Source of the DNA: CAWGAJ01 sp963820545
Lineage (GTDB): Bacteria > Planctomycetota > Planctomycetia > Pirellulales > Thermoguttaceae
Direction: 5' to 3'
DNA length: 64,000 nt
Assembly: GCA_963820545.1 (NCBI GenBank)
Contig: CAWGAJ010000002.1
Coordinates: 1,178,001 to 1,242,000, forward strand
The notes beneath the pieces are model-generated. The model had not been told where the DNA came from and ran no database searches. It saw only the letters and a list, made by a program, of their open reading frames with translations. Position 1 is the first letter of the stretch. Every line of letters begins with the position of its first letter. The position numbers were made by a program, and so were the translations under genes. Positions 37,426 through 47,353 of this stretch are shown piece after piece.

Positions 37426-37477
37426 GATTGAGGATTCAGGGTTCAGGATTTGGGGTTCGGGGGATATAAGATTAAGA
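37426..37477. repeat. Short-word patch TTCAGGGTTCAGG
   Basis: ATTCAGGGTTCAGGATTTGG, GGTTCGGGG and ATAAGATTAAGATTATGA between the desulfurase and selD genes; the same kind of word repetition as at 6062 and 63887. Confidence 0.5.
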
Positions 37478-38626
37478 TTATGAAACGATTTTTTTTAGGG
37501 CGCGTACAGTGGTTTCCATTTGTTCCAAGGTATTTTTCCAGCCCGGCGAAATCCGTAGCGTGCCCTGGGGAAAAGTGCCCAAGTGGCGATGGGCGGCCGG
37601 TGCGCAATGGAGGCCCTGCCGGCAACATATTCCATATTCGGTTTCCAAACGCGTGGCCAGCTCATCGGAAGGGAGATTCGCAGCCGTCAGCGAAATACAA
37701 AGCGCGCTGCCGTCCGGGGGCGAATGGAGTTGAATACCAGGAATTTTCCGCAATTCCTCGCTGAGAAACTGATTGAGTTGCCGGATGTGATTTCCCAACA
37801 GTCCGCGCTGCGGCATACCGTTTAAGGCGGCCTGGGCGCCGGCGATTCCGTGAAGATTTAGTGTTCCGGCCTCATAGCGATCGGGACGAAACAATGGCTG
37901 CTCAAAAGATTCGGATTGACTGCCAGAGCCGCCTTCCAGCAAGGGCGACACATCGTAACGCGGCGATAAATAACAAACTCCCAGGCCGGTAGGTCCTAAA
38001 AGTCCCTTGTGCAAGGAACAGGCCAGAAAGCCGAGCCCCAGTCGCTCGACATTAAGCGGCAAGAGGCCGGCCGTTTGCGCGGCGTCGACCAGAAGCGGCG
38101 TCTGGGGAAAGGCGTCGCGCAGGGCTTCGAGATTTTGCATTGCGCCATTGACGTTCGAGGCATGTTGCACCACGGCCAGGGCAAAGTGTTTTTGCCGGGC
38201 AAGGCGGCGTGCAGCGTCTATATCAATCCGACCCCAAGGATCGGCAGGCAAGGTTTCCACTATGATTTCCCGCTCTTTCATCAAGCGCGTCAAAGGCCGC
38301 ATTACCGAGTTGTGTTCCAGGGGTGAAACAGCAACTAGATCGCCCTGCTTAAGCCAACCTTTAAGTACGAGATTCAAGCCTTCAGTGCAACCGCGAACAA
38401 AGATGACATCTTCAGCCTTTGCGGCGCCCAGCAGTTCGGCCAGTAGGCCACGGCACTCATAGACCATGTGCGCCGACTCCAACGAAGGTTGATGGCTGCT
38501 GCGCCCGGCGTTGCCGGTCAAAGCGGTTATTGCACGCAGTATTGCCAGCCCCACTTCGGCCGGCTTGGGCCAACTAGTGGCGGCATGATCGAGATAAATA
38601 ATATTATCCGGGCGCAATTGATTCAT
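37478..38626 (-). CDS. Cysteine desulfurase, EF2568-like
   Basis: About 383 residues from ATG 38626 (MNQLRPDNIIYLDHAATSWPKP); the longer frame to 38695 is less likely. PLP Lys is in SLHKGLLGPTGLG; other markers are ASNVNGAMQNL, LVDAAQTAGLLP, LLEGGSGSQSESFEQP and the active Cys loop CRQGLHCAPAAHRHLGTFPQG. These match the TIGR01977 (EF2568) branch, whose members often sit beside an orphan selD and selenium-dependent molybdenum hydroxylase genes. It may deliver selenium or sulfur to SelD. It is upstream of selD on the same strand. Confidence 0.82.
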   Translation of the reverse strand: MNQLRPDNIIYLDHAATSWPKPAEVGLAILRAITALTGNAGRSSHQPSLESAHMVYECRGLLAELLGAAKAEDVIFVRGCTEGLNLVLKGWLKQGDLVAVSPLEHNSVMRPLTRLMKEREIIVETLPADPWGRIDIDAARRLARQKHFALAVVQHASNVNGAMQNLEALRDAFPQTPLLVDAAQTAGLLPLNVERLGLGFLACSLHKGLLGPTGLGVCYLSPRYDVSPLLEGGSGSQSESFEQPLFRPDRYEAGTLNLHGIAGAQAALNGMPQRGLLGNHIRQLNQFLSEELRKIPGIQLHSPPDGSALCISLTAANLPSDELATRLETEYGICCRQGLHCAPAAHRHLGTFPQGTLRISPGWKNTLEQMETTVRALKKIVS

Positions 38627-38759
38627 TTGTTTTATAATACGTGACAAATGCCAAAAAGACGAGTGGGGAGTCACCCTTGCCAGCAGCCGCGACACTCAGG
38701 ATAATTCGATTTGCTGGATTTTGTCTCTGCATCCTAGATACTCACGGCGATTTGCAGTC

Positions 38760-40824
38760 ATGGCCAAAGCGACCACGATCGAAGAATTACTTAGTCGGCT
38801 GAATCCCCAGCAGCGCAAGGCCGCCACTCACGGCGAGGAGGCGCTCTTGATCGTGGCCGGCGCGGGCACGGGCAAGACGGCCACATTGGTCCATCGCGTG
38901 GCATGGCTCATCTCCCAAGGAGTAGATCCCGGCCGCATACTGCTGCTGACTTTCACCCGCCGCGCCGCCGCCGAAATGCTCCGCCGGGCCGAAACTCTGC
39001 TGCAACAACTGAGGAGCCAAATTTCTGCTGATAGCGAGGCGCACGTGCACGTTACACGTGTTTGGGGCGGCACTTTTCACGCCATCGCCACGCGCTTGCT
39101 GCGGCGGTATGGAAAGTCTATCGGGCTAGCGCCGGAATTCACCGTCCACGACCGTACCGATTCAGAAGATCTTATCAGCGTGGTGCGGAGCGAACTTGGC
39201 CTGAATAAAACCGACAAGCGGTTCCCCAAGAAGGGCACCTGCATGGCGATCTATAGCCGCTGCGTGAACGCCCAGCAAAAACTCGAGAAAATATTGATGA
39301 GTGCCTTCCCCTGGTGCCAGCAGTGGTTGGCCGAGCTCCAACAGCTTTTCGATGCCTACATGGATCGCAAAGAATCCAGCGGCATTCTGGATTACGACGA
39401 TCTGCTGCTTTTTGGTGCGATCTTTTAGCCGATCCTCAAACCGGCCAGTCCATGCGCAAGTTGTTCGATTGCATCCTGGTCGACGAATATCAAGACACCA
39501 ACGCGCTACAGGCCGAGATTCTCTATCGGCTCTCGCCCGAGGGCAAGGGATTGACCGTGGTAGGCGACGACGCCCAATCGATCTATGCCTTTCGCGCGGC
39601 CACGGTGCGAAACATTCTTGACTTCCCCAAGCACTACCCCAATGCCACGGTCATCACCCTGGAACAAAACTACCGCAGCACTCAGCCGATATTAAAGGCC
39701 ACGAATTGCGTCATCGGCCTGGCCAAGGAGCGATACGCCAAAAACTTGTGGTCCCAGCGCGAGGCGGTCGAGGCGCCTTGGCTGGTCAACTGTGAGAATG
39801 AAGTGGACCAGGCCGAATACGTGATCCGGCAGATTCTTACACACCGCGAGGCGGGCATTGATCTCAGGCGTCAGGCAGTCTTGTTCCGGGCGTCGCATCA
39901 CAGCATGTTGCTCGAGGCGGAATTGCGCGGCGCGATATTCCCTTCCATAAATACGGCGGGCTGAAATTCGTGGAAACCGCCCACGTGAAAGATTTACTGG
40001 CGTTTTTGCGCATGGCCGAGAATCCGCGCGACGAAGTGGCAGGCGCACGGGTGCTGCCGCTTTTACCCGGCATCGGTCCGGGAAAGGCCCGGCAATTGAC
40101 GGCCATGCTGCTGGCATCCGGAGGGAATTTCCAGGTTTGGGCCGATTGGAAACCTCCGCCCGCCACGGCGGAAATCTGGCTGCGCCTGGTAAATCTAATG
40201 CAAAACCTGGCGAAGCCGAATGAAGATCTGCCCGGCCAACTGGGTCGCGTGCGGGAATTTTATACGCCCCTTTTGGAAATCCATTACGATGCGGTCCAGG
40301 CGCGATTGCGCGATTTGGAACAATTGGAACTGATCGCCTCGCGGTACAAATCGCGGCGGCGAATGCTGCTGGAACTGACGCTCGACCCGCCTTCATCGAC
40401 CCAGGATCTGGCCGGCCCGCCGCACCTGGACGACGATTACCTGGTCTTAAGCACGATCCATTCGGCCAAGGGACTGGAATGGGACGCCGTTTATGTAATC
40501 CACGCCGCCGACGGATATATCCCTTCAGACATGGCCACCGGCACTGACGAGGAAATCGAAGAAGAACGGCGGCTGTTTTACGTGGCCCTTACCCGGGCGA
40601 AAAATTGGCTGTACGTGTGCTTTCCGCTGCGTTACTACCAGAGTCGTTTTGGCGATCTGCACGGCTTTGCCCAGCGCACCCGATTCCTGCCGGAATCGAT
40701 ACTTTCTTCTTTCCGGCAATGTGTTACCGATGAGTTGGAGGATGACGATCCGGAGCATTCCGCGGTCGTTACTCGACTTAGCAGCCGGCAGATCCGCGGA
40801 CGAACGAAGAATTTGTGGTCGTAG
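38760..40824 (+). CDS. UvrD/PcrA-family DNA helicase (two frameshifts)
   Basis: About 690 residues. Motif I GAGTGKTATLVHR (near residue 34), motif Ia LTFTRRAAAEM, motif II CILVDEYQDTNALQ, motif III VVGDDAQSIYAFRAA, motif IV LEQNYRS, motif V LSTIHSAKGLEWDAV and motif VI YVALTRAKN are all present, in order, so this is a 3'-to-5' superfamily 1 helicase. ATG 38760. Breaks: 39409-39413, where a T-run of five should be six (FWCDLLADPQT), and about 39928, where GCGCGG should be CGCCGG (ELRRRDIPFHKYGG). Both are one-base deletions, so the gene is probably intact in the cell. Confidence 0.93.
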
Positions 40825-40970
40825 CTATTAAAACATATTCTCCATTATTTAATCCCCGGTGGTTTAAGCGGGATGGTCGATAACCACCCGGATGACTGTA
40901 AATCGGATTGACACTTCAGCTTAAGCGGGATAAGAAAAAAGATAGTATTTTAATCCTTTACAGCAGTCCT

Positions 40971-41071
40971 GTTCCCAGGCTCCGCCTGGGAACATATTAT
41001 GCTTGAGGCTCCTAACTTTCATCACGGCAGAGGCGTATCGTGACGTTCCCAGGCAGAGCCTGGGAACGAGG
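40971..41071. repeat. Two GTTCCCAGGC palindromes
   Basis: Copies at 40971-40993 (GTTCCCAGGC-TCC-GCCTGGGAAC) and 41044-41071 (GTTCCCAGGC-AGA-GCCTGGGAAC), both perfect palindromes, upstream of the redox cluster. The rest of the 263 base gap from 40825 to 41087 shows no gene. Confidence 0.75.
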
Positions 41072-41087
41072 TGTTTGCCGTTAACAC

Positions 41088-42511
41088 ATGCAGAAATCAC
41101 TTATCAATCTGTTGCTTCCTGGTCTTCTGGTCGTGCTCGGCGCCGTAGCCTTGGTGATTTGGACCGGCACGGGTCCCGTACCAAAATTGCAGGCCCGGGT
41201 GCCGGGACTCGACAAGGCCCCAGCCCCGGGGCCGGCGAGAATAGCAAAACGACCAACACTCGGCGAGCCGGTTTACGGCCAGGGGAAACCTTCTGAACTG
41301 AGCGGCGCATGGCCTTGGTTTCGCGGCAAAGATCGCGACGCCATCTGTAAAGACGGAATCCCGATTGCTCCACAATGGGCGCAAGGCGGACCGCAAAAAC
41401 TATGGACCCTCGAGCTCGGCGAGGGATACGCCGCCGCAGCAATCAGTGCGGGCTGTGTTTATGTGTTGGATCACGTCCACGACGAGTTGGATGGAATCGA
41501 TCGCTCGGCCGATACCATGCGGTGTCTGTCGCTGGACGACGGCAAGGAAATCTGGAAGAACAGTTATCCGGTGATCGTGCCGGTAAACCATGGTGCTCGC
41601 GCACGATTCCAGCGGTATGGGGCAAGTATGTGATTTCGATGGGGCCGCAATGCCAAGTAGCCTGTTGGGATGCAGAGACCGGCAAAGGACTTTGGCTTTT
41701 GGACCTTGTTTTAGATTACGGCGCCACGGTGCCGCCGTGGTATACCGGTCAATGTCCGCTAATAGACGATAAAACTGACCGCTTAATTCTCGCTCCCAGC
41801 GGTAAATCGCTGTTGATTGCCGTGGATTACAAGACCGGCAAAGTGGTTTGGGAAAGTCCCAATCCGCACGGTTGGGTGATGACCCATTCATCGATCATGC
41901 CCATGGAATTAGGCGGCCGAAGAATGTATGTTTATTGCGGCAAAGGCGGCGTGGCCGGCGTGGCGGCCGACAGCGGCGAGATCCTCTGGGAGACCACCGA
42001 GTGGAAGATCGACATGGCCACCTGCCCCTCGCCGGTTGTGGCGGGCGAGGGAAAAATCTTTTTCTGCGGCGGATACAATGCCGGCAGCCTGATGATACAA
42101 CTCGTGGAAAAAGACGGCAAGTTCACGCCCCAAATTCTTTTCCGCCTTACGGCCAAGCAGTTCAGCTCGGAACAGCAAACGCCCGTGCTCAATGATGGAT
42201 ACCTTTATGGCGTGCGCCAACAAGATAAACGGTTAGTGTGCCTCGATCTCGAAGGCAAAGAAATGTGGAACAGCGGCCGCGACAAATTCGGCTCGGCGCC
42301 GTACATGATTGCCGAGGGTATAATTTTCGTACTGAATGATGATGGTTTACTCACCATGGCCGAGGCTACGGCGTATAGATATAGACCCCTGGCCCGCGCT
42401 CAGGTGATCGAAAACGGCTACGAATGCTGGGGACCAATGGCCATGGCCGCCGGTCGATTGATCGTGCGCGATATGACCCGCATGGTCTGCCTGAAAGTGT
42501 CGGAGAAGTAA
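41088..42511 (+). CDS. Membrane-anchored PQQ-like beta-propeller 1 (one frameshift)
   Basis: About 475 residues. One N-terminal span (LLLPGLLVVLGAVALVIWTG) anchors an extracytoplasmic domain with a Pro-rich linker. The propeller begins GAWPWFRGKDRDAIC (an unusual PQQ-repeat start shared with the protein at 45532) and shows repeats such as WDAETGKGLWLLDLVL, VDYKTGKVVWESPNPHGWV and CLDLEGKEMWNSGRDK. A frame change near 41600 (PVNHG to RTIPAVWGKYVISMGP) is repaired by a one-base change. The PQQ-dehydrogenase active site is not obvious, so catalysis is uncertain. It begins the redox cluster and is followed six bases later by the NHL-like gene. Confidence 0.78.
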
Positions 42512-42517
42512 TAAACC

Positions 42518-43505
42518 ATGTCTACCCAAAAAACATTTAGCACAGCAAACTTGCTGATCGGCTTGATCATCGGCTTGGCAATTATCGTCGGCGCCGTGGC
42601 GATGGTGCGCATGGACATCTGGGGCGCCAAACAAAACGAACAGCCCGATGAAAAAATCGACCCGGCGCTGATACACTATAAACAAACCAAGGAAATACCC
42701 GTGGGGCTGAAGGATCTTCATGCCCTGGCGGTCGGCGAGGATGGGAAGATATTTATTGCCGGCGACAAGGCCATCTATGTATTCGATGCCCGGGGCACAA
42801 AATCCGCGGAGATTACGCTGGAGTTTACACCCCGATGTCTGGCCGTTGGCCGTGCGGATCACAAATATCCGGGCCGGATTTATGTGGGCGCGGCCGATCA
42901 CGTGGAAGTGCTTGATGACCAGGGCAAGTCGGCCGGAAGCTGGAAAAAGATAAATGAAAAGGCATTGCTCACATCTATTGCCATCGGCGAGAACGACGTC
43001 TTTCTGGCCGATGCCGGCAACCGTATTGTGTGGCACTATGATGCCGACGGTGAATTGATAAACCGCATCGGCGCGGCGCGATCGTGCCCGAAAAATTCCA
43101 GGATTTATAATCACCAGCGAATATTTCGATCTTGCCCTGGGTCACGATGGGCTGCTTTACGTGGTCAATCCTCGTGCTTTGCGCCTGGAGGCGTACACGT
43201 TCGCAGGCGATCTGGAATTTTTCTGGGGCAAAGGCTCGCCGGAGATCGCCGGGTTTTTCGGCTGCTGCAATCCGGCGCATTTTGCAATTCTTTCGGACGG
43301 CCGTTTTGTGACCGCGGAAAAAGGCCTGCCGCGCATCAAAATCTACAGCCCTCGGGGAAAGTTCGAATGCGTGGTGGCCGGGCCGGAACAATTTGCAAAT
43401 GCGGCCGCCGATCTGGCCGTGGATCAGCAGGACCGCATACTGGTCCTCGATTCGGTCAAGGATCGGGTGCTTATCTTTGAGCCCAACAGCAGCCAGAGGG
43501 AATAA
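42518..43505 (+). CDS. Membrane-anchored NHL-type beta-propeller (one frameshift)
   Basis: About 330 residues. ATG 42518 starts MSTQKTFSTANLLIGLIIGL AIIVGAVAM, a single span. The rest has NHL-like repeats: LHALAVGEDGKIFIAGDKAIY VFDARG, CLAVGRADHKYPGRIYVGAA, LTSIAIGENDVFLADAGNRIV, DLALGHDGLLYVVNPRALRLE and DLAVDQQDRILVLDSVKDRVL. Near 43078 one extra G shifts the frame (RIGARDRARKIPGFIITSEY is restored on removal). A scaffold or electron-transfer partner outside the membrane is likely. It overlaps the next cistron closely (two bases between stop and ATG). Confidence 0.76.
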
Positions 43506-43507
43506 CA

Positions 43508-44174
43508 ATGACGAACAATCAAGGAAAAACAGACCGGCGTCAATTCATCGGCGATGGTGTGCGAATCGTGGTGCGCTGGGTTTTTGCGGGCTGGGGGGAG
43601 TGTTGGCCCTGCGAAAAAGCCGCGATGAGAGACTGGTCTGGCAAATCGATCCTGATAAGTGCATTGCTTGCGGCAACTGCGAAACACATTGCGTGCTGGA
43701 CGAATCGGCCGTGAAGGCCGTGCAATGCTTCACGCTCTGCGGCTACTGCGACGTGTGCACCGGCTATTTCCCCACCAAGGATTACGTGCTGGATACGGGC
43801 GCGGAGAACCAGCTTTGTCCCACCGGCGCCATCAATCGCACGATTTATCGAGGAAAAAGGCGGGCAGCGGTTCTTTGAGTATACCATCGACGAATCGCTG
43901 TGCATTGCCTGCGGCAAGTGCGTGGCCGGCTGCGAGTTGATGAATGGCTCGCTTTACTTGCAGGTCCGCCACGATCGGTGTCTGAATTGCAATGAATGCT
44001 CGATTGCCGTGGCCTGTCCTTCCCAGGCGTTTGATGCGCGTAAGGGCCGGTTCTCCTAATTTGCTCAAGAAAATCGCCCGCGATGCAGAAAAGACCTATC
44101 GGCATAATAAAACGCAAACGGCTCGATTCAAAGGCGAGCAAAATCCTCACAAACCAGGGACGCAAAACGGATGA
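43508..44174 (+). CDS. Tat-exported four-cluster ferredoxin (three frameshifts)
   Basis: About 221 residues. It starts MTNNQGKTDRRQFIGDGVRI, a twin-arginine-type motif (RRQFIG). Then come four cysteine groups of [4Fe-4S] type: CIACGNCETHC, CGYCDVCTGYFP, CIACGKCVAGC and CLNCNECSIAVAC. The tail PNLLKKIARDAEKTYRHNKTQ is conserved-looking. Three one-base breaks are apparent, near 43585, 43849 (an A too many in ACGATTTATC) and 44032 (a G too many in TTTGATG). The repaired gene stops at 44174 and overlaps the next by the ATGA junction. It resembles NapG/NrfC-like periplasmic ferredoxins; an electron carrier to or from the adjacent NapH-like protein. Confidence 0.74.
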
Positions 44175-45488
44175 GACTCAGTTACGCCTTACTGCTTTTG
44201 ATGCTGCTCTGGGTTTTGCCGCTGAGTTTGACGAGAGTGTCGCGGGCGGGTGAGTTCATTCCGTTGCCAAGCTTTAGCACCTACGAAATCAAAAGCACGC
44301 AAAATCCCCTGCCCCTTCCACAGTGGCGCGAGTATCTCGACGTGACCGCGCTTTTCGTGGGATTGTCGCTGGCCTCGTATTTCGCCTTGGTAAAACGTTC
44401 CCGGCGGGGGCTTTTTTTACTAACAATTGTCTCGCTGCTTTGGTTGGGTTTCTGGCGCAAGGGATGTATTTGCCCGATCGGGGCCATTGGGAATGTTACC
44501 CTGGCAGTGTGCGATTCTAATTATATTATTCCGCTTAGCGCAATAGTGATTTTCATTTTGCCGCTGGTATTTACGCTTTTTTTTGGCCGGACGTTTTGTG
44601 CGGCTGTTTGCCCATTGGGAGCAATGCAGGAACTTGTGGCCATTCGTCCGGTGCAGACGCCGGTGTGGCTGGATCATGCCTTGGGACTTCTGGCTTATGT
44701 TTATCTGGGAGCGGCAGTGCTGTTTGCCGCCACGGGCACGGCGTTTGTCATTTGCCGATACGATCCCTTTGTAGGTTTTTTTCGCCTCAGCGCCAGCGCT
44801 AACATGCTGATTTTGGGAGCATGTTTTCTGGTAGTCGGCGTATTCGTGGGACGTCCCTACTGCCGATATCTGTGTCCTTACGGGGCCATATTGGGACTGG
44901 TTTCCAAGGTCTCTAAATGGCACGTAAAAATTACGCCGGATATTTGCATCCAATGCCGGCTCTGCGAAGAATCGTGTCCTTATGGGGCCATCCGTGAGCC
45001 GACGGTTGCATTGTCGGCGGCACGAGCGTCGCCGCGCGCGGGGCCGATTGGCAGTTCTGCTTGTGTTATTGCCTGCGCTGATAGGTTTAGGCGCAGTTTT
45101 GGGAAGGTATTTGGATGCGCCTCTTTCGCAACTCCATCCCACAGTCCGGCTTGCCGAGATCATGCGGCAGGAAAAGACCGGCCAATCGCATGGCACCAGC
45201 CACGAGAGCGATGCCTTCGCCAAAAAGGGAATTACCGTGGAGGATCTCAACCGGGAAGCGTCTATGATTGTGTCTGGTTATTGCGTTGCGGGTGCATGGT
45301 TTGGGGCTTGGGTGGGATTGGTGATCGGAATTAAACTTATACATCTTTCTGTCCGTCGCCGCCGCATCGACTATGAGCCCGATCGTGCCGCTGCGTCTCC
45401 TGCGGAAGATGTTTTTGGTACTGTCCCCGGGGAAAAACCACTTTGCCAGAGGGAGAACAGAGGGATGAAGGATGAAAATAGTGTTTAG
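44171..45488 (+). CDS. NapH-like membrane polyferredoxin (one frameshift)
   Basis: About 438 residues. A signal-anchor is followed by about five spans (LDVTALFVGLSLASYFALV; AIVIFILPLVFTLFFGR; ALGLLAYVYLGAAVLFAATG; SANMLILGACFLVVGVFVGR). CX3CP-type motifs flank the spans: RKGCICPIGAIG, FCAAVCPLGAM and YCRYLCPYGAILGL, then a ferredoxin motif CIQCRLCEESCPYGAI. After a frame change near 45015 the C-terminal part has one more span (LAVLLVLLPALIGLGAVLGR) and a second one (GYCVAGAWFGAWVGLVIGIK). This is the NapH/RdxA/CcoG family of quinol-linked Fe-S membrane proteins. Probably moves electrons between the quinone pool and the Tat ferredoxin. Confidence 0.8.
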
Positions 45489-45531
45489 CCCCGCACTTGT
45501 GCCGGGAGTAATCTGACCAAGAGGTGTAGTT

Positions 45532-47232
45532 TTGTCGGATAATAACGGAAATTATCGATTGGTAACTCTCACTGCGGCCATTGCCGGTGTGTTTTCGCTG
45601 GTAGTCTGCGCGCTTCTACTCTACGATTACAGCCGTCGCGCGCCAGGCGACCCGTTAGAAAACGGAGTCTTTATCACGCTCAAAGCCGTCTTGGCAAAAC
45701 ACCCGGACAGCGAAGAACGGAAATCGCAAATCCGCACCCTGGATATACAACTGCGTGAGGAATATTTTCGCCAACGGGCATTTACCCTTGTAGGAGCCGG
45801 TCTGCTGATCGGCGGCGTAGTGGTTTTCCTGGTTTCGCTGAAAACAGCAGCAACCCTGCGACGCAAACTGCCACGGCCGCAAGCCATGACATCGCCCAAG
45901 GATCTCGAATCGCAGTGGACGCGCATCGGCCGATGGGCAGTGACATTTTTAGCGCTAACACTGGTGGCCGTAGCAATTGGACTTAGTATCGCGACCAACT
46001 GGGATCTCCCCCGCCTAACCACTGCCGAAGGGCCATCCACGGATGATGAAATCGCCCGGGCCTGGCCGTGTTTTCGTGGTCCTGGCGGGCGGGGAATCTC
46101 GGCCTACACCAACATTCCCACGGAGTGGGACGGTGCGTCGGGCAAAAATATCCGCTGGAAAACACCGGTTCCACTGGCCGGTAACAACTCGCCGGTGGTG
46201 TGGAAGGATCGTGTGTTTCTCACCGGGGCAAATGAAAAACATCGGGAGGTTTATTGTTTTGACGCTGCCTCGGGGAAACTGATCTGGAAGCAAGAAGTGC
46301 CGGGCACGCCGCAAAGCATTGACCAAGTACCTAAAGTAACCGACGATACCGGATACGCCGCCTCGACCGCCACGACCGACGGCCGGCGCGTGTTTGCCAT
46401 CTTCGCCAACGGCGACCTGGCGGCGTTTGATTTCCACGGCCAGCCGGCGTGGTCCATAAGTCTGGGCCTTCCCGATAATGCTTACGGCCATGCTTCGTCG
46501 CTAACAATGTATAAGAATCTGCTTTTGGTGCAGTTCGATCAAGGCGCCTCGGCTGCGGCGGGAGAGTCGCGGCTTTTGGCGTTCGATGCGGCAACCGGCA
46601 AGACAATCTGGCAGACCAAACGGCCGGTGCCCAACTCCTGGGCTTCGCCGATAGTGATTCATCATGCCGATAAGGACCAGATCATTACCGCGGCCAATCC
46701 CTGGGTGATCGCATATGATCCTGACAAGGGAGAGGAAATATGGCGGGCGAAATGTTTGCAACAGGATATTGGGCCTTCGCCGACTTTCTGTGCGGGCAAG
46801 GTTTTTGCGGTTAATGAATCGCCGGCCCTCTCGGCCATTCGTGTGGACGGCCATGGCGACTTGACCTCCACCCATATTGTCTGGAAAGGCGAGGACGGCC
46901 TGCCCAATATTTGCAGCCCGCTGGCCAACGACGAGTTCGTGTTTTTACTGGCATCTTATGGCACGCTGACCTGCTACGATGCCGAAAATGGCGAGCAGCT
47001 CTGGGCCGAGGATTTTGGGGAAGATTGCCTATCATCGCCGAGTATGGTGGGCAAACAGGTATATGTAATTGCAGAAAATGGAAAGGCCTGGGTGGTGGAA
47101 CCTCGGCGCGAGAAATGCCGGCGCATCGCTACAAACGATCTGGGCGAAAAGTGCGTGACCAGCCCCGCGTTTCAGGACGGATGTTTTTATATTCGAGGTA
47201 AAAATAATTTGTTTTGCGTTGGCAACAAATAA
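45532..47232 (+). CDS. Membrane-anchored PQQ-like beta-propeller 2
   Basis: 566 residues from TTG 45532. Two N-terminal spans (TLTAAIAGVFSLVVCALLLY; FTLVGAGLLIGGVVVFLVSLK) and a third near 140 (WAVTFLALTLVAVAIGLSIA) precede a PQQ-like eight-bladed propeller with blades such as AWPCFRGPGGRGISAYTNIP, RWKTPVPLAGNNSPVVWKDRV FLTGANEK, LIWKQEVPGTPQSI and LAAFDFHGQPAWSIS. The opening WPCFRG resembles WPWFRG of propeller 1, so the two are paralogous. Planctomycete proteins of this kind are usually called PQQ-binding-like; true PQQ binding is not shown. Frame intact. An AGAGGTG-like site lies upstream. Confidence 0.82.
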   Translation: MSDNNGNYRLVTLTAAIAGVFSLVVCALLLYDYSRRAPGDPLENGVFITLKAVLAKHPDSEERKSQIRTLDIQLREEYFRQRAFTLVGAGLLIGGVVVFLVSLKTAATLRRKLPRPQAMTSPKDLESQWTRIGRWAVTFLALTLVAVAIGLSIATNWDLPRLTTAEGPSTDDEIARAWPCFRGPGGRGISAYTNIPTEWDGASGKNIRWKTPVPLAGNNSPVVWKDRVFLTGANEKHREVYCFDAASGKLIWKQEVPGTPQSIDQVPKVTDDTGYAASTATTDGRRVFAIFANGDLAAFDFHGQPAWSISLGLPDNAYGHASSLTMYKNLLLVQFDQGASAAAGESRLLAFDAATGKTIWQTKRPVPNSWASPIVIHHADKDQIITAANPWVIAYDPDKGEEIWRAKCLQQDIGPSPTFCAGKVFAVNESPALSAIRVDGHGDLTSTHIVWKGEDGLPNICSPLANDEFVFLLASYGTLTCYDAENGEQLWAEDFGEDCLSSPSMVGKQVYVIAENGKAWVVEPRREKCRRIATNDLGEKCVTSPAFQDGCFYIRGKNNLFCVGNK

Positions 47233-47241
47233 AAGATGTTC

Positions 47242-47325
47242 TAGTTCCCAGGCTCCGCCTGGGAACTAGTAACTAAAAACAAATAAATGCCCTCACCATT
47301 GCCCTCTCCCAGAGGGAGAGGGGAG
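47242..47325. repeat. GTTCCCAGGC and CCCTCTCCC repeats
   Basis: A GTTCCCAGGC-TCC-GCCTGGGAAC palindrome at 47242-47269 and a CCCTCTCCC-AGA-GGGAGAGGGG element at 47289-47325 separate the propeller gene from the NuoEF-like gene, so a transcript break inside the cluster is possible. Confidence 0.65.
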
Positions 47326-47353
47326 ATTGAGACTAGTTATTAATAATTCATCC

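Noticed and set aside
37478..38626. Ordinary SufS of the Suf iron-sulfur operon
   Set aside because: No sufBCD or sufU is adjacent, and the active-site and GGSGS motifs fit the EF2568 branch better.
38721..40824. Programmed frameshifting in the helicase gene
   Set aside because: No slippery heptamer with downstream structure; two unrelated sites and similar faults in many other genes point to sequence error.
45532..47232. Methanol or ethanol PQQ dehydrogenase
   Set aside because: The catalytic Asp-Glu and the disulfide ring typical of PQQ alcohol dehydrogenases are not apparent; only the propeller pattern is present.
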